This document shows, piece by piece, positions 41,185 to 50,400 of a DNA stretch of 64,000 bases (position 1 is the stretch's first letter; every line of letters starts with the position of its first letter). The translations under genes were made by a program, and so were the position numbers. The notes under the pieces were generated by a model. The model saw only the letters and a list, made by a program, of their open reading frames with translations, did no database searches and was not told the origin of the DNA. The DNA comes from Massilia antarctica (lineage in GTDB: Bacteria > Pseudomonadota > Gammaproteobacteria > Burkholderiales > Burkholderiaceae_D), in NCBI RefSeq assembly GCF_015689335.1, contig NZ_CP065053.1, forward strand, positions 2,852,001 to 2,916,000. The letters run 5' to 3'.

Positions 41185-42339
41185 TCATGGGCACTCGCCC
41201 GCGAACGACTGACGCTCGCGCAGCGTTTCCAGTTCGCGCGCCAGGTTCTCTCGCGCGCGCTCGTTGTACAAGTCCGCGAAATACCCGTTCGGATACAAGG
41301 TGCCCGTTGTTGCCTGCGCATGAAAATGCGCCAGGATGCGTTCGCGGCCGGCCAGATAGTCGGTCTCTTCGACATGCCGGTACTCGGCCCGCACCGAGCG
41401 CGCGTAACCATCGTAGATATCCGCTGCCTGGCCCAGGATCGCCAGGTCCACGCCCAGCATCACATCCTGCAGCGCATGGCGCACCGCCACCGGCGCCAGA
41501 TGCTCGGTGGCGCGAATCAGGCTGGCCACCTCGTTCGCCACTGCCCCGCTGTCGAGGCTTGAGGCTAGCCACAGCTGCGCGCTCTGTTCTTCATTCGATC
41601 CCGTGCCCGTGCCGCCGCCATACACCGCGTCGTGGAACCAGAAGGCTTTTTTGAGCGTCGCCATGTCCGCCGCGCTAGCGCCGGCGTTGGCCGCCCACAC
41701 GGTGATTTCGGTCAGCCCGTGGACCAGATGATCGAGGTTGTGATATGGCCGCCGGCAGGAGCCGTAGGCGGTCTCGCCGGTGAGCCGCGCGAACCAGGCC
41801 GCCGCGTTGGCGTCATCCGCCGCCCACAGGCTGTCCCAGTCCTTGCGCAGCCAGTCCAGGATCCACGCGTCGTAGGCCGGCGCCGGCATGAACTGGCGCG
41901 TGGTCCAGTGCCAGCCGACCGGTCCCTGCAAGCCGCGCACGAAGCTCGAACTGACCGAGCCCAAATCGCGCGGCGGCATCACGAACAGCGTTTTCGCGCC
42001 ATGCAGCACGTCGACATTGGCTTGCTGGATCAGGTTCTCGTAATCGAAGTCGGAGGTGTTGCGGATGCCGCGGATCAGGAAGTCGATGCCCAGCCGCTTG
42101 GCCGCGCGCGCCGTGTAGTCGCCGCGCACCAGCACCACGCTGACATTGCTCCACCCTTGCGCGGCCACGCTGCGTTCGACGATCTCCTTGCGCGAGGCCG
42201 CATGGAATTGTGGCTTCTTGAACGGGTTTTCGGAGATCAGCACAACGACTTCGTCGGCCAGTTCACGCGCTTCGCCGATCACCCACAAGTGGCCATTGGT
42301 GATCGGGTCGAGCGTGCCGGAGAATGCGATTTTTTTCAA
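41185..42339 (-). CDS. CoaD-like adenylyltransferase fused to HD hydrolase
   Basis: Residues 1-155 are a phosphopantetheine adenylyltransferase-like domain: GTLDPITNGH with T14xGH17, KKP (41-43), IRGIR (89-93) and SSSF (130-133). CoaD makes dephospho-CoA from phosphopantetheine and ATP. Residues about 160-384 are an HD-superfamily metal hydrolase of the COG4339 type: YHNLDH (199-204), FHDAVY with His-Asp at 235-236, NEEQS and VDLAILG. Both sites look intact. The start is TTG 42339 with a GGAG site inside the end of the coaE-like gene, so translation is coupled. Normal CoaD is about 160 residues; the fusion is unusual. Confidence 0.85.
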   Translation of the reverse strand: MKKIAFSGTLDPITNGHLWVIGEARELADEVVVLISENPFKKPQFHAASRKEIVERSVAAQGWSNVSVVLVRGDYTARAAKRLGIDFLIRGIRNTSDFDYENLIQQANVDVLHGAKTLFVMPPRDLGSVSSSFVRGLQGPVGWHWTTRQFMPAPAYDAWILDWLRKDWDSLWAADDANAAAWFARLTGETAYGSCRRPYHNLDHLVHGLTEITVWAANAGASAADMATLKKAFWFHDAVYGGGTGTGSNEEQSAQLWLASSLDSGAVANEVASLIRATEHLAPVAVRHALQDVMLGVDLAILGQAADIYDGYARSVRAEYRHVEETDYLAGRERILAHFHAQATTGTLYPNGYFADLYNERARENLARELETLRERQSFAGECP

Positions 42340-42342
42340 GGT

Positions 42343-42948
42343 TCAGCTCCACATGTCGGTGTATCGGTGATGCAGTTGCAAGGTCAGGGCGCGCACGTCG
42401 TCCAAGGTGCCGTCGTTGTGCGTCACGTCGTCGGCACGCGCCAGGTAATCGGCGCGCGGCAGCTGCATGGCGATGATGCTGGCCACCTGCTCGCCCGTCC
42501 AGTCGGGATTGCGCAGGGCGATGCGTGCCGCCCGGTTCCGGTCCGATGAGTCGACCACCAGCACGCGCGTCGCCGGCATCGCCTGGTCCATCGCCAGCGC
42601 CGACTCCCACACCACGTACGGCGCTTGCTGGCGGCGCGACCAGTCGTCGGCCAGCGCCAGCACGGCCGGGCGCAGGATGCGTTTGAGTTCCTCGTTGGCG
42701 GCCGGATCGAGCGCGAAGATGGTGCGCAAGGTGCCGCGCGCCAGGCTGCCGTCCGGCGCCATCGCGTGCGGAAAAGCACGCGCGATATGCATCGTGGCAG
42801 GATGCGCCGGGTCCTGGTGCACGGTGCGGGCCAGGGCGTCGGCATCGATGCAGGGCACGCCAAGGGCCTCGAAAGCGCGCGCAAAGGTCGACTTGCCGCT
42901 GCCGATCCCGCCGGTCAGCACCAATACCTTGGGCGAAGTGAAGCTCAT
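42343..42948 (-). CDS. CoaE-like P-loop kinase (diverged dephospho-CoA kinase)
   Basis: The 201-residue protein starts at ATG 42948 after an AGGAA site. It has a clear P-loop (TGGIGSGKST) and the DADALAR substrate motif of dephospho-CoA kinase, the last step of CoA synthesis. The usual LHP.I and PLLFE-type motifs are replaced (RPAVLAL, WESALAMDQ), so it is diverged. Canonical coaE in related genomes sits beside pilD and zapD, so this may be a paralogue. It is co-transcribed with the CoaD-HD gene and divergent from tetR. Confidence 0.8.
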   Translation of the reverse strand: MSFTSPKVLVLTGGIGSGKSTFARAFEALGVPCIDADALARTVHQDPAHPATMHIARAFPHAMAPDGSLARGTLRTIFALDPAANEELKRILRPAVLALADDWSRRQQAPYVVWESALAMDQAMPATRVLVVDSSDRNRAARIALRNPDWTGEQVASIIAMQLPRADYLARADDVTHNDGTLDDVRALTLQLHHRYTDMWS

Positions 42949-42968
42949 CGTGTGGTTCCTTCGATTGT

Positions 42969-42984
42969 TTGGTTTTTCACCCAA
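42969..42984. promoter_or_regulatory. Putative TetR operator 1
   Basis: TTGGTTTTTCACCCAA is a 16-bp imperfect palindrome (TTGG...CCAA). It matches the second site at 43028-43043 in 13 of 16 positions. It lies 21 bp upstream of the coaE-like start, in the 111-bp gap shared with tetR, where it could block transcription of the coaE-like operon. Function is inferred. Confidence 0.55.
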
Positions 42985-43027
42985 TATTCTCAGGTTAGCG
43001 AGAAATTCCACGGAAAACAAGTATAAT

Positions 43028-43043
43028 TTGGTCATTCAACCAA
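43028..43043. promoter_or_regulatory. Putative TetR operator 2
   Basis: TTGGTCATTCAACCAA is a palindrome with 5-bp perfect arms (TTGGT/ACCAA), extended by flanking A/T. It lies 16 bp upstream of the tetR start and overlaps a possible -10 (TATAAT at 43022-43027). This position fits autorepression. The spacing between the two sites is 59 bp. Confidence 0.6.
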
Positions 43044-43059
43044 TTTAAGTGAATCACGC

Positions 43060-43668
43060 ATGTCGAGGAAGCCAAATTCGGAGCAGCGCCGCGCGCAGAT
43101 CGTGCAAGCCTTGCTGGACACGATGGCCGAACATGGCTACGAAAAGGCCACCATCCAGCTGATCGCGCGCCGCGCGGAGCTCACGCCCGGCCTGCTGCAC
43201 TACCATTTTCACAGCAAAGCCGATATCTTGCTGGCGCTGGTGAAGGCGCTGGCCGCAGCGGCGCAGCAGCGCTACTTTGCGTTCGCGCAGAACGCTGCCG
43301 ATGCCGATCAGCGTTTGAAAGCCTATATCGATGCGCGCGTGGGACTGGGCGAGGGCGCCGACCCGGGCGCGGTGGCGGCGTGGGTGGTGATCGGTGCGGA
43401 AGCGGTGCGCCAGCCCGAGGTGCGCGCCGCCTACCAGCACGCGATCGATACCGAAATGACGCTGCTGCGCGAGCTGCTGTCGGCCAGCCTGGCCGCACAC
43501 GGGAAAAGCACGGCCAATGTGCACGCGCTGGCCGCAGCCTTGCTGGCCATGATGGAGGGGACCTTCCAGCTGGCCAGCGCGGCCCAGGCCAGCATGCCGA
43601 CGGGGTACGCGGCGCCGATGGCCACGCAACTGGTGCGCCGTTTTATCGACGCCGAGCCGCCGGCCTAG
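43060..43668 (+). CDS. TetR/AcrR family regulator
   Basis: The 202-residue protein has the N-terminal TetR helix-turn-helix (TIQLIARRAELTPGLLHYHFHSKADIL) and a helical ligand domain with similarity in style to BetI-like members. It is divergent from the coaE-like/CoaD-HD operon and probably regulates it and itself through the two 16-bp palindromes. The ligand is unknown. Its stop shares a CTAG with the convergent gene. Confidence 0.9.
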   Translation: MSRKPNSEQRRAQIVQALLDTMAEHGYEKATIQLIARRAELTPGLLHYHFHSKADILLALVKALAAAAQQRYFAFAQNAADADQRLKAYIDARVGLGEGADPGAVAAWVVIGAEAVRQPEVRAAYQHAIDTEMTLLRELLSASLAAHGKSTANVHALAAALLAMMEGTFQLASAAQASMPTGYAAPMATQLVRRFIDAEPPA

Positions 43669-44165
43669 TCGTCGCTGGCGGTCACGCGCCAGCCGTTTCC
43701 GGCCTGCGGCGGCAAGGTCGCCGCGTCGCCATCGCGCGTGGCGACATTGAATTGCGCAATGCCGCCCGGGTGGCCGTACGCCCACGCCATCCATCCGGCG
43801 CCGCTCATCAGCCAGGCCAACGCGCCATCGTCGCGCTCCAGCCGCTGCGCGCGTACCGGGCCGGCGTCGATGCGCAGCCACAGTTCGCGGTAGCCGCCGT
43901 CGATGCCGATTTCTTCGACCTTGTCGGCACCATCAAAACGCATCGTTCCCGCGTCGATACCGGGGCCGAGCGCGGGAAAGGCGATCTCGGGATGCCATTC
44001 GCAGCGTGCACCTTCCACCACCGTGGTACCGGCAAAGCCGCGCGAGTCGATGTGCCAGCGCGCCGATTGGAACCACAGCACCAGTGTCGTGGTGTCGCTG
44101 CTGCCGTCGCTGCGCCAGATGCCTTCGCGCCGCCACAGGCCGGGGTACTCGCGCGGCACCGTCAT
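43665..44165 (-). CDS. Uncharacterised protein, possibly HRI1-like
   Basis: The 166-residue protein starts MTVPREYPGLWRREGIWRSD. Its pattern (TTLVLWFQSARWHIDSRG, WHPEIAFPA, GTMRFDG, YRELW) suggests a lipocalin-like beta barrel and resembles the HRI1 family from memory; I cannot confirm this. There is no signal peptide. It is the last gene of the signalling operon, overlapping the upstream gene by 4 bp, and it ends in a CTAG shared with tetR. Confidence 0.6.
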   Translation of the reverse strand: MTVPREYPGLWRREGIWRSDGSSDTTTLVLWFQSARWHIDSRGFAGTTVVEGARCEWHPEIAFPALGPGIDAGTMRFDGADKVEEIGIDGGYRELWLRIDAGPVRAQRLERDDGALAWLMSGAGWMAWAYGHPGGIAQFNVATRDGDAATLPPQAGNGWRVTASDD

Positions 44166-44854
44166 GTCAGGTCGGCCTTGTCGAAATAAATGGTGCCGAG
44201 GATGCGCGCGCCGCCCAGCTGGCGCGCCAGGGCGGCAGCCGTGGTCTCTTCAAGCGCCTTTTTCGGCACCTCGACCGTATCGTTGGGCGCACCCGGGCGC
44301 GTGCGGAACGCGACGATATGGTCGAAGTCGGGGCGGCTGTCGATCTGCTTGACCAGGAAGCGCGTGGCGCCGCTGCCCACCTGCAGGTAGCGCGCCGTGC
44401 CGCTCACCGCGAAGCGGGGCAGCAGGGGCCGGAACAGCAGCACCTTGTCGACCATGATCGACGTCCCTTTGTGCCGGGTAGCACCGCCATGCTCGAAGTG
44501 GCCTTCGACCAGGTCGGCGTTAAACGCGCGCAGCGGGGCGTCGCTGTCGGGCGCCAGCCGGTCCAGGTCGAAATTTTCGGGGGCGATGGTCCACAGCGCC
44601 GTCTTGCCATCGAGGCGGCGCCGCAGCGCCGCGTCGAGCGCCTTGTCGGCCATCCCGATTTGCAGGATCACCTGGCGGTCGTGCGGCGCATGCATCATCG
44701 GCAGGTGCGAGGCATACAAGCCATCGGCGCCGCCGAACAGCACCATGCCGTGCTGGCCATGGTGCGGCTTCACGGGCGATGCACCGATGCGTCCGATACA
44801 GGCCAGCAGCGCCGCGGCGCCGGCGCCGCGCAGGACAATGCGGCGCGCGTTCAT
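44162..44854 (-). CDS. Uncharacterised exported protein in signalling operon
   Basis: The 230-residue protein has an N-terminal signal-like segment (MNARRIVLRGAGAAALLACI) with paired arginines but no clear twin-arginine motif. The rest includes a His-rich start (HHGQHG) and a conserved-looking VDKVLLFRPLLPRF stretch. I do not recognise the family. It overlaps both neighbours by 4 bp, so it is made together with the kinase and may be an envelope output or sensor component. Confidence 0.65.
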   Translation of the reverse strand: MNARRIVLRGAGAAALLACIGRIGASPVKPHHGQHGMVLFGGADGLYASHLPMMHAPHDRQVILQIGMADKALDAALRRRLDGKTALWTIAPENFDLDRLAPDSDAPLRAFNADLVEGHFEHGGATRHKGTSIMVDKVLLFRPLLPRFAVSGTARYLQVGSGATRFLVKQIDSRPDFDHIVAFRTRPGAPNDTVEVPKKALEETTAAALARQLGGARILGTIYFDKADLT

Positions 44855-46029
44855 GCGTGCGACCCGTGAAGCGGCAGGGTAAGGCGGAAGGCCGCGCCCT
44901 GGTTCGGCGCGCTGTCGACATCGAGCGTGCCGTCGTGCGACTCGGCCAGCTGGCGCGCGATGTACAGGCCCAGTCCCAGGCCTTCGCGCACATCCTTGGT
45001 GCCGGCCCGCTCGAACGGCGCGAAGATGCGCAGCTGGTCTTCCGGCGCGATGCCCACGCCCTGGTCGCGCACCACGATGATGGCGTAGCCGTCGCGCGCT
45101 TCCAGGCTGATTTTCACCGGTTTGCTGCCGCCGTAGCGCAGTGCGTTGGTGAGCAGGTTGATGATGATCTGCTCGACCCGGAACTCGTCCCACACACCCG
45201 CCACGGGTGCGGGCGCATGCAGCTCGATGGTGCCGCCGGCCGCCTCGGTGCGCTGGGCCAGGTCGCTGACGATGCGCGAGAGCAGCGCCGACAGCTCGGT
45301 TTCGGCCGGGCGGATCGACAGCTTGCCGCTGCGGATGCGCGAGACGTCGACCATGTCGTTAATCAGGCGGATCATGCTCTGGATCTGGCGCCCGTCACGC
45401 GCCACCATCTTGCGCATGTTCTCTTCGCTGAAGGCGGCCATGTTGCCCTTGTCGAGCTGCATGCCGCGCAATTGGGTTTCCAGGAACAGGGTGTTGAGCG
45501 GCGTGCGCAGTTCGTGCGCGACCATCGACATGAAGTCGTCGCGCATCTTGAGCGAGCGTTCCAGTTCGACCTGGGTGGCGCGCAGCTCGCGCCGGCTCTC
45601 TTCCAGTTCGGCCACCTGGCGCTTGACTTCATTGCGCTGCTGGCACAGGGCCACGAACACATTGACCTTGCTCTTGACGGCCGCGATGTCGAGCGGCTTG
45701 TAGAGGAAGTCGACGGCGCCCGTCTCGTAGCCCTTGAAGGCGTAATTGAGCTCGCGCCCGGCCGCGCTGACGAACACGATCGGCACGTTGCGCGTGCGCT
45801 CGGTGCCGCGCATCAGTTCCGCCAGTTCGATGCCATCCATCCCGGGCATCATGACGTCGAGGATGGCCAGCGCGAAGTCGTGTTCGAGCAGCAGCGACAG
45901 CGCCGCCTCGCCCGAATTGGCCTGGTAGACGATGCGGTCTTCCTGTTCGATGATCTTGCTCAGTGCGAGCAGGTTCTCGGGCAGGTCGTCGACGATCAGG
46001 AGCTTGATTTTTTGTTGGTCGCTCTTCAT
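44851..46029 (-). CDS. Receiver-histidine kinase hybrid
   Basis: The 392-residue soluble protein has an N-terminal receiver domain (phospho-acceptor Asp in ILDVMMPGMDG, Lys in YKPLDI), a coiled-coil linker, then HisKA (VAHELRTPLN) and HATPase (NLLTNALRYGG, DQGVGI, GLGLGLYIARQL). The order receiver-kinase means it could be activated by phosphotransfer from the upstream hybrid kinase. It overlaps the CheB gene by 4 bp. Confidence 0.9.
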   Translation of the reverse strand: MKSDQQKIKLLIVDDLPENLLALSKIIEQEDRIVYQANSGEAALSLLLEHDFALAILDVMMPGMDGIELAELMRGTERTRNVPIVFVSAAGRELNYAFKGYETGAVDFLYKPLDIAAVKSKVNVFVALCQQRNEVKRQVAELEESRRELRATQVELERSLKMRDDFMSMVAHELRTPLNTLFLETQLRGMQLDKGNMAAFSEENMRKMVARDGRQIQSMIRLINDMVDVSRIRSGKLSIRPAETELSALLSRIVSDLAQRTEAAGGTIELHAPAPVAGVWDEFRVEQIIINLLTNALRYGGSKPVKISLEARDGYAIIVVRDQGVGIAPEDQLRIFAPFERAGTKDVREGLGLGLYIARQLAESHDGTLDVDSAPNQGAAFRLTLPLHGSHA

Positions 46030-46628
46030 TGGATTTCTTTCATCGCCGCCATCAGCGTGCGGATGGCGGGCACGGGCAGCACGGCGTCGGGTGCGCGCAG
46101 GCGGATCGCGGCCAGCGGCATGGTCGCAATCTCGGCATCGAGCGGGTCCTGCACCACGGTCAGGCCGCCGCAGGCGGCGATGCGCGCCATGCCGGCGGCG
46201 CCATCGGCGCTGGCGCCGGTGAGCAGGATGCCGGCCAGGCGCTCGCCGTAGGCGTCGGCGGCGGACTCCATCAAGACATCGATGGCGGGGCGCGAAAAAT
46301 GCACCGGGTCTTCCTGGCTCAGTGAAAAACTGAAGTCGCGTTCGATCGACAGGTGGTAGCCGGGCGGGGCGAAATAGACGCTGCCCGCCTCCAGCGGCAT
46401 CTTGTCATCGGCCTGGCGCACCGGCATCGCCAGGCGCTGCTGGAAGACTTCGGCCAGGCGGCTGTCGCGGTCGTCCGGCAGGTGCAGCACCACGATCACC
46501 GAAAAACCGAAGTGCCGGGGCAGCACCGGCAAAATGCGCAGCAGGGCGTCGATGCCGCCGGCCGAGGCGCCGATCACCACGGCGTCGATCTTGCGCCCGG
46601 CCAGCAGCGCGTTATGGACGGCGGTCAT
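46026..46628 (-). CDS. CheB-type methylesterase (no receiver domain)
   Basis: The 200-residue protein consists of the CheB catalytic domain only. The nucleophile Ser is in IGASAGG, the His in VVLHLPD and the Asp in TGASADGAAG. The N-terminal receiver present in chemotaxis CheB is missing. It overlaps cheR by 4 bp. Without a methyl-accepting protein in the cluster, its substrate is unknown; it may act on a kinase or a distant receptor. Confidence 0.9.
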   Translation of the reverse strand: MTAVHNALLAGRKIDAVVIGASAGGIDALLRILPVLPRHFGFSVIVVLHLPDDRDSRLAEVFQQRLAMPVRQADDKMPLEAGSVYFAPPGYHLSIERDFSFSLSQEDPVHFSRPAIDVLMESAADAYGERLAGILLTGASADGAAGMARIAACGGLTVVQDPLDAEIATMPLAAIRLRAPDAVLPVPAIRTLMAAMKEIQ

Positions 46629-47452
46629 GGCGCCACCTTGCGAAACACCCGCTCGGCCTTGGCCAGCGGTTCAAACGAGTCCGCGTGCGCCGAGAAATCC
46701 AGGCTTTCCTTGCTGCCCAGGCCAAGAAAACCACGGTAGCACAGGGACTCGTGGAACAGGCCAAGCGCGCGGTCCTGCAGCTTGCGGTTAAAGTAGATCA
46801 TCACGTTGCGGCAGCTGATTAAATGGGTTTCGGAGAACACGCTGTCGGTCGCCAGGCTATGGTCGGCGAAGATGACATTGTCCACTAGGCTGCGGTCGAA
46901 CAGGGCGCCGTCGTAGGCGGCCGTGTAGTAGTCGGAAAACGCGGCGCGTCCGCCCGCCATCTGGTAGCTGGCGGTGTAGGCGCGCATGCGCTCGAGCGCG
47001 AACACGCCCTTGCGCGCGCGGTCGAGCGAATGCGGGTTGATGTCGGTGGCGTAGATGATGGCGCGCTCGAGCAGTCCTTCTTCCTTGAGCAAAATCGCCA
47101 TCGAGTAGATTTCCTCGCCGGTGCTGCAGCCGGCGATCCAGATCTTCAGCGAGGGGTAGGTGGACAGGTGCGGCATCACGTGTTCGCGCAGCGCCTGGAA
47201 GTAGGCGGGGTCGCGGAACATCTCGCTGGTCGGAATCGTCAGGTACTGGAGCAGCTGCATGAAGGCGTCCGGATCGTGCAGCACGCGCGACTGCAGTTCC
47301 GAAATGCTGGCGCAATCCATCTGGTGCAGCGCGTGCAGCACGCGGCGCTTTTGCGAGGCGCCCGAGTAATCGCGGAAGTCGTAGCTGTATTTCAGGTAGA
47401 TCGCCTCCATCAGCAGGCGCAGTTCGATGGTGATGCTGTCCGGTGCATTCAT
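46625..47452 (-). CDS. CheR-type protein methyltransferase
   Basis: The 275-residue protein has the CheR N-terminal helical domain and a SAM-binding domain with IWIAGCSTGEEIYS and the later SCRNVMIYFN motif. It would methylate glutamates on a receptor-like partner. The start ATG at 47452 overlaps the stop of the hybrid kinase by one base. It lacks a C-terminal TPR region. Confidence 0.92.
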   Translation of the reverse strand: MNAPDSITIELRLLMEAIYLKYSYDFRDYSGASQKRRVLHALHQMDCASISELQSRVLHDPDAFMQLLQYLTIPTSEMFRDPAYFQALREHVMPHLSTYPSLKIWIAGCSTGEEIYSMAILLKEEGLLERAIIYATDINPHSLDRARKGVFALERMRAYTASYQMAGGRAAFSDYYTAAYDGALFDRSLVDNVIFADHSLATDSVFSETHLISCRNVMIYFNRKLQDRALGLFHESLCYRGFLGLGSKESLDFSAHADSFEPLAKAERVFRKVAP

Positions 47453-50400
47453 CAGAGCCGCTCCATGCTCGGCAGCCATACGCGCAGCAGGGAGTACAGG
47501 CGGTCAAGGTCGATCGGCTTGGCCAGGTAGTCCGACGCGCCAGCCTTCATGCACTGTTCCTGGTCGTCCTTCATGGCCTTGGCCGTGATGGCGATCACCG
47601 GCAGCTTGGCGAAGCGCGGGTCGGCGCGCAGGCGGCGCGTCGCTTCCAGGCCATCCATCCCGGGCATCATCACATCCATCAGCACCAGGTCCATATCCGG
47701 GATCTGGTCGAGCCGTTCGAGCGCCTCGAAGCCGTTGCGGCCCACTTCGACCGTGATGCCTTTCTGTTCCAGCGCGCTGGTGAGCGAGAAGATGTTGCGC
47801 ACGTCGTCGTCCACCAGCAGGATGCGGCGCCCGTCGAACACGCGGTCGCGGCTGCGCACTGTTTTCAGCATGCTCTGGCGCTCGGCCGACATCTGCGACT
47901 CGACCTTGTGCAGGAACAGGGTCACTTCGTCGAGCAGGCGCTCGGGCGAGCGCGCGCCCTTGATGATGATCGAGCGCGAATATTTCAGCAGCTCGGCTTC
48001 CTCGGCGCGGGTCAGGTTGCGGCCGGTGTAGACGATCACCGGCGGGAACGAGACGATTTCCTCGGCCGCCATCTTGCGCAGCAGTTCGTGGCCCTGCATG
48101 TCGGGCAGTTTCAGGTCGATGATCATGCAGTCGTAGACGCCGGCCTGGAGCAGCGCAAAGGCTTCGCCGCCGCTGGCCACTGCGGTGATCTCGACGTCGG
48201 CGTCGTCGATCAGCTGGACCACGCTCTGGCGCTGGCGCTCGTCGTCTTCGACCAGCAGCACTCTTTTGAGCTTCTGGGTGAATTTGCCTTCGAGCGTGCG
48301 GAATACCTGCTTGAGGCGGTCGCGCGTGGCCGGCTTGATCACGTAGCCGATCGCGCCCAGTTGCAGCGCCGCTTCGGCGCGGTCGTTGGCCGAGACGATG
48401 TGCACCGGGATGTGACGCGCGCGCGGATTGTCCTTGAGCTTTTGCAGCACGTCCAGGCCCGAGCCGTCGGGCAGGCCCAGGTCGAGCAGGATGGCGTCGG
48501 GCAGGAAGTCGTTGGCCGCTTGCAGGCCGTCGGCGGCGCTGTGCGCCACCAGGCAGCGGTAGTGCATTTCGTGCGCCAGGTCGAACAGGATGCGCGCGAA
48601 CGAGGCGTCGTCTTCGATCACCAGCACGCTGCGGCCGCCCGCGACGGCGCGCTCGCGGTCGTCGGCGAACACCGGCGCGCGCAAGGCCGATGCGGGCGCC
48701 GCCGGCGCCATCGGCGGCGCCAGGGCGGCGCGCGGCGCGGCCGGTACGGCGGCATCCGGCGTGCCCGGGGTGCAGGCCGGCAGGGTGGGCGGTAGCAGCA
48801 GGGTAAAGGTGCTGCCCTTGCCGGGCGCGCTGGCAATCGCGATCGAGCCGCCCAGCAGGGCCGCCAGGTCGCGCGAGATGGACAGGCCCAGGCCCGTGCC
48901 GCCGTAGCGCCGGCTGGTGGTGCCGTCGGCCTGGCGGAACGCTTCGAAGATGATCGCATGCTGGTCGGACGCGATGCCGATGCCCGAATCGCGCACCACG
49001 AACGCGAGCATGCCGTCCGCGCCGGCTTCGATGGTCAGCGAGACCTGGCCGGCATCGGTGAACTTGATCGCGTTCGACAGCAGGTTCCTGAGGATCTGCT
49101 GCAGGCGCTGGCCGTCGCTGTGCACCGTGAGCGGAGCGTTCGCGTCGACGGCGGCGGTGAAGCTGAGCTGCTTCTGCCCTGCCAGCGGGCCGAAGGTGTG
49201 GCGCATGCTGTCGGCCAGCTCGGACAGGGCGATGTCTGCTGGTGTCAGTTCGAGCTTGCCCGCTTCGACCTTGGAGATATCAAGGATATCGTTGATCAGG
49301 TTGAGCAGGTCGTTGCCGGCCGCGTAAATGGTGTTGGCGAACTGGATCTGCTCCGGTTCGAGGTTGCCTTTGGCGTTCTCGGACAGCAGCTTGGACAGGA
49401 TCAGGGAGCTGTTCAGAGGCGTGCGCAGTTCGTGCGACATATTCGCCAGGAACTCGGACTTGTATTTGCTGGCGCGCTGCAGGTCGAGCGCGCGCTCTTC
49501 CAGCTGGTGCTGGATCACGCCCAGGGCGCTGTTCTTTTCATCGAGCGCGTTGGCCTGTTCGGCCAGGCGTTCGTTGGTCTGCTCCAGTTCCGCCTTCTGG
49601 TTTTCGAGGATGGTCTGCGATTCTTCCAGCACGCGCGACTGCTCTTCGAGTTCCTCGTTGGCGGTGCGCAGTTCTTCCTGCTGCACCTGGAGTTCTTCGT
49701 TGAGCTGCTGGGTTTCGGCCAGCGCATCGTGCAGGCGGCGGCGCGCCAGGGCCGCATCGATGGCACGGCCGATGTTGGGCGCCACCAGTTCCAGAAATTC
49801 CAGGTCGCGCTTGCGCGGTTCGTTCAGGAAGCCCAATTCGATGACGCCATTGGCCGCGTCGTCATTGTCGACCGGGATCAGGACCAGGTGGCGCGGGCTG
49901 CCGCTGCCGATGCCGGAACTGACCTTGAGGTAGTGGTCGGGCAGGTTGCCCAGCATGATAGGGCGTTTGGATAACAGCACCTGGCCGACCAGGGTGTCGG
50001 CGCCGTTGAAGCGGACCTCGCGCTCGGCTTCTTCGCGGCTCATGCCGTAAGCGGCGACGCGGCGCAGGCTGCCGTCTTCGTCGCGCGCGTACAGGGCGGC
50101 GACGGCCGCGCCGGTGTAGTCGGCCATGAAGTCGAGCGCGGCGCGGCCAAGGCTGGACAGGCTGTTGTGGCCGATGCTGCGTTCGGCCAGCTTGGTCTGG
50201 CCGCTGCGTAGCCAGGCCTGGCGTTCCAGCGCTTCGCCGTGGGTGCGGTGCTGGTCGATGGCGTCGCCGAACACTTCCGACAGGCGCATCAGTTCGCCGC
50301 GGCCGAAGTAGGCCAGCAGGCCGGACAGCAGCAGGCTGATCAGCAGGTACAGACCGACGCCCCAGCGCGTGACACGCTGGGCGGATTCGTTACGCTGTTG

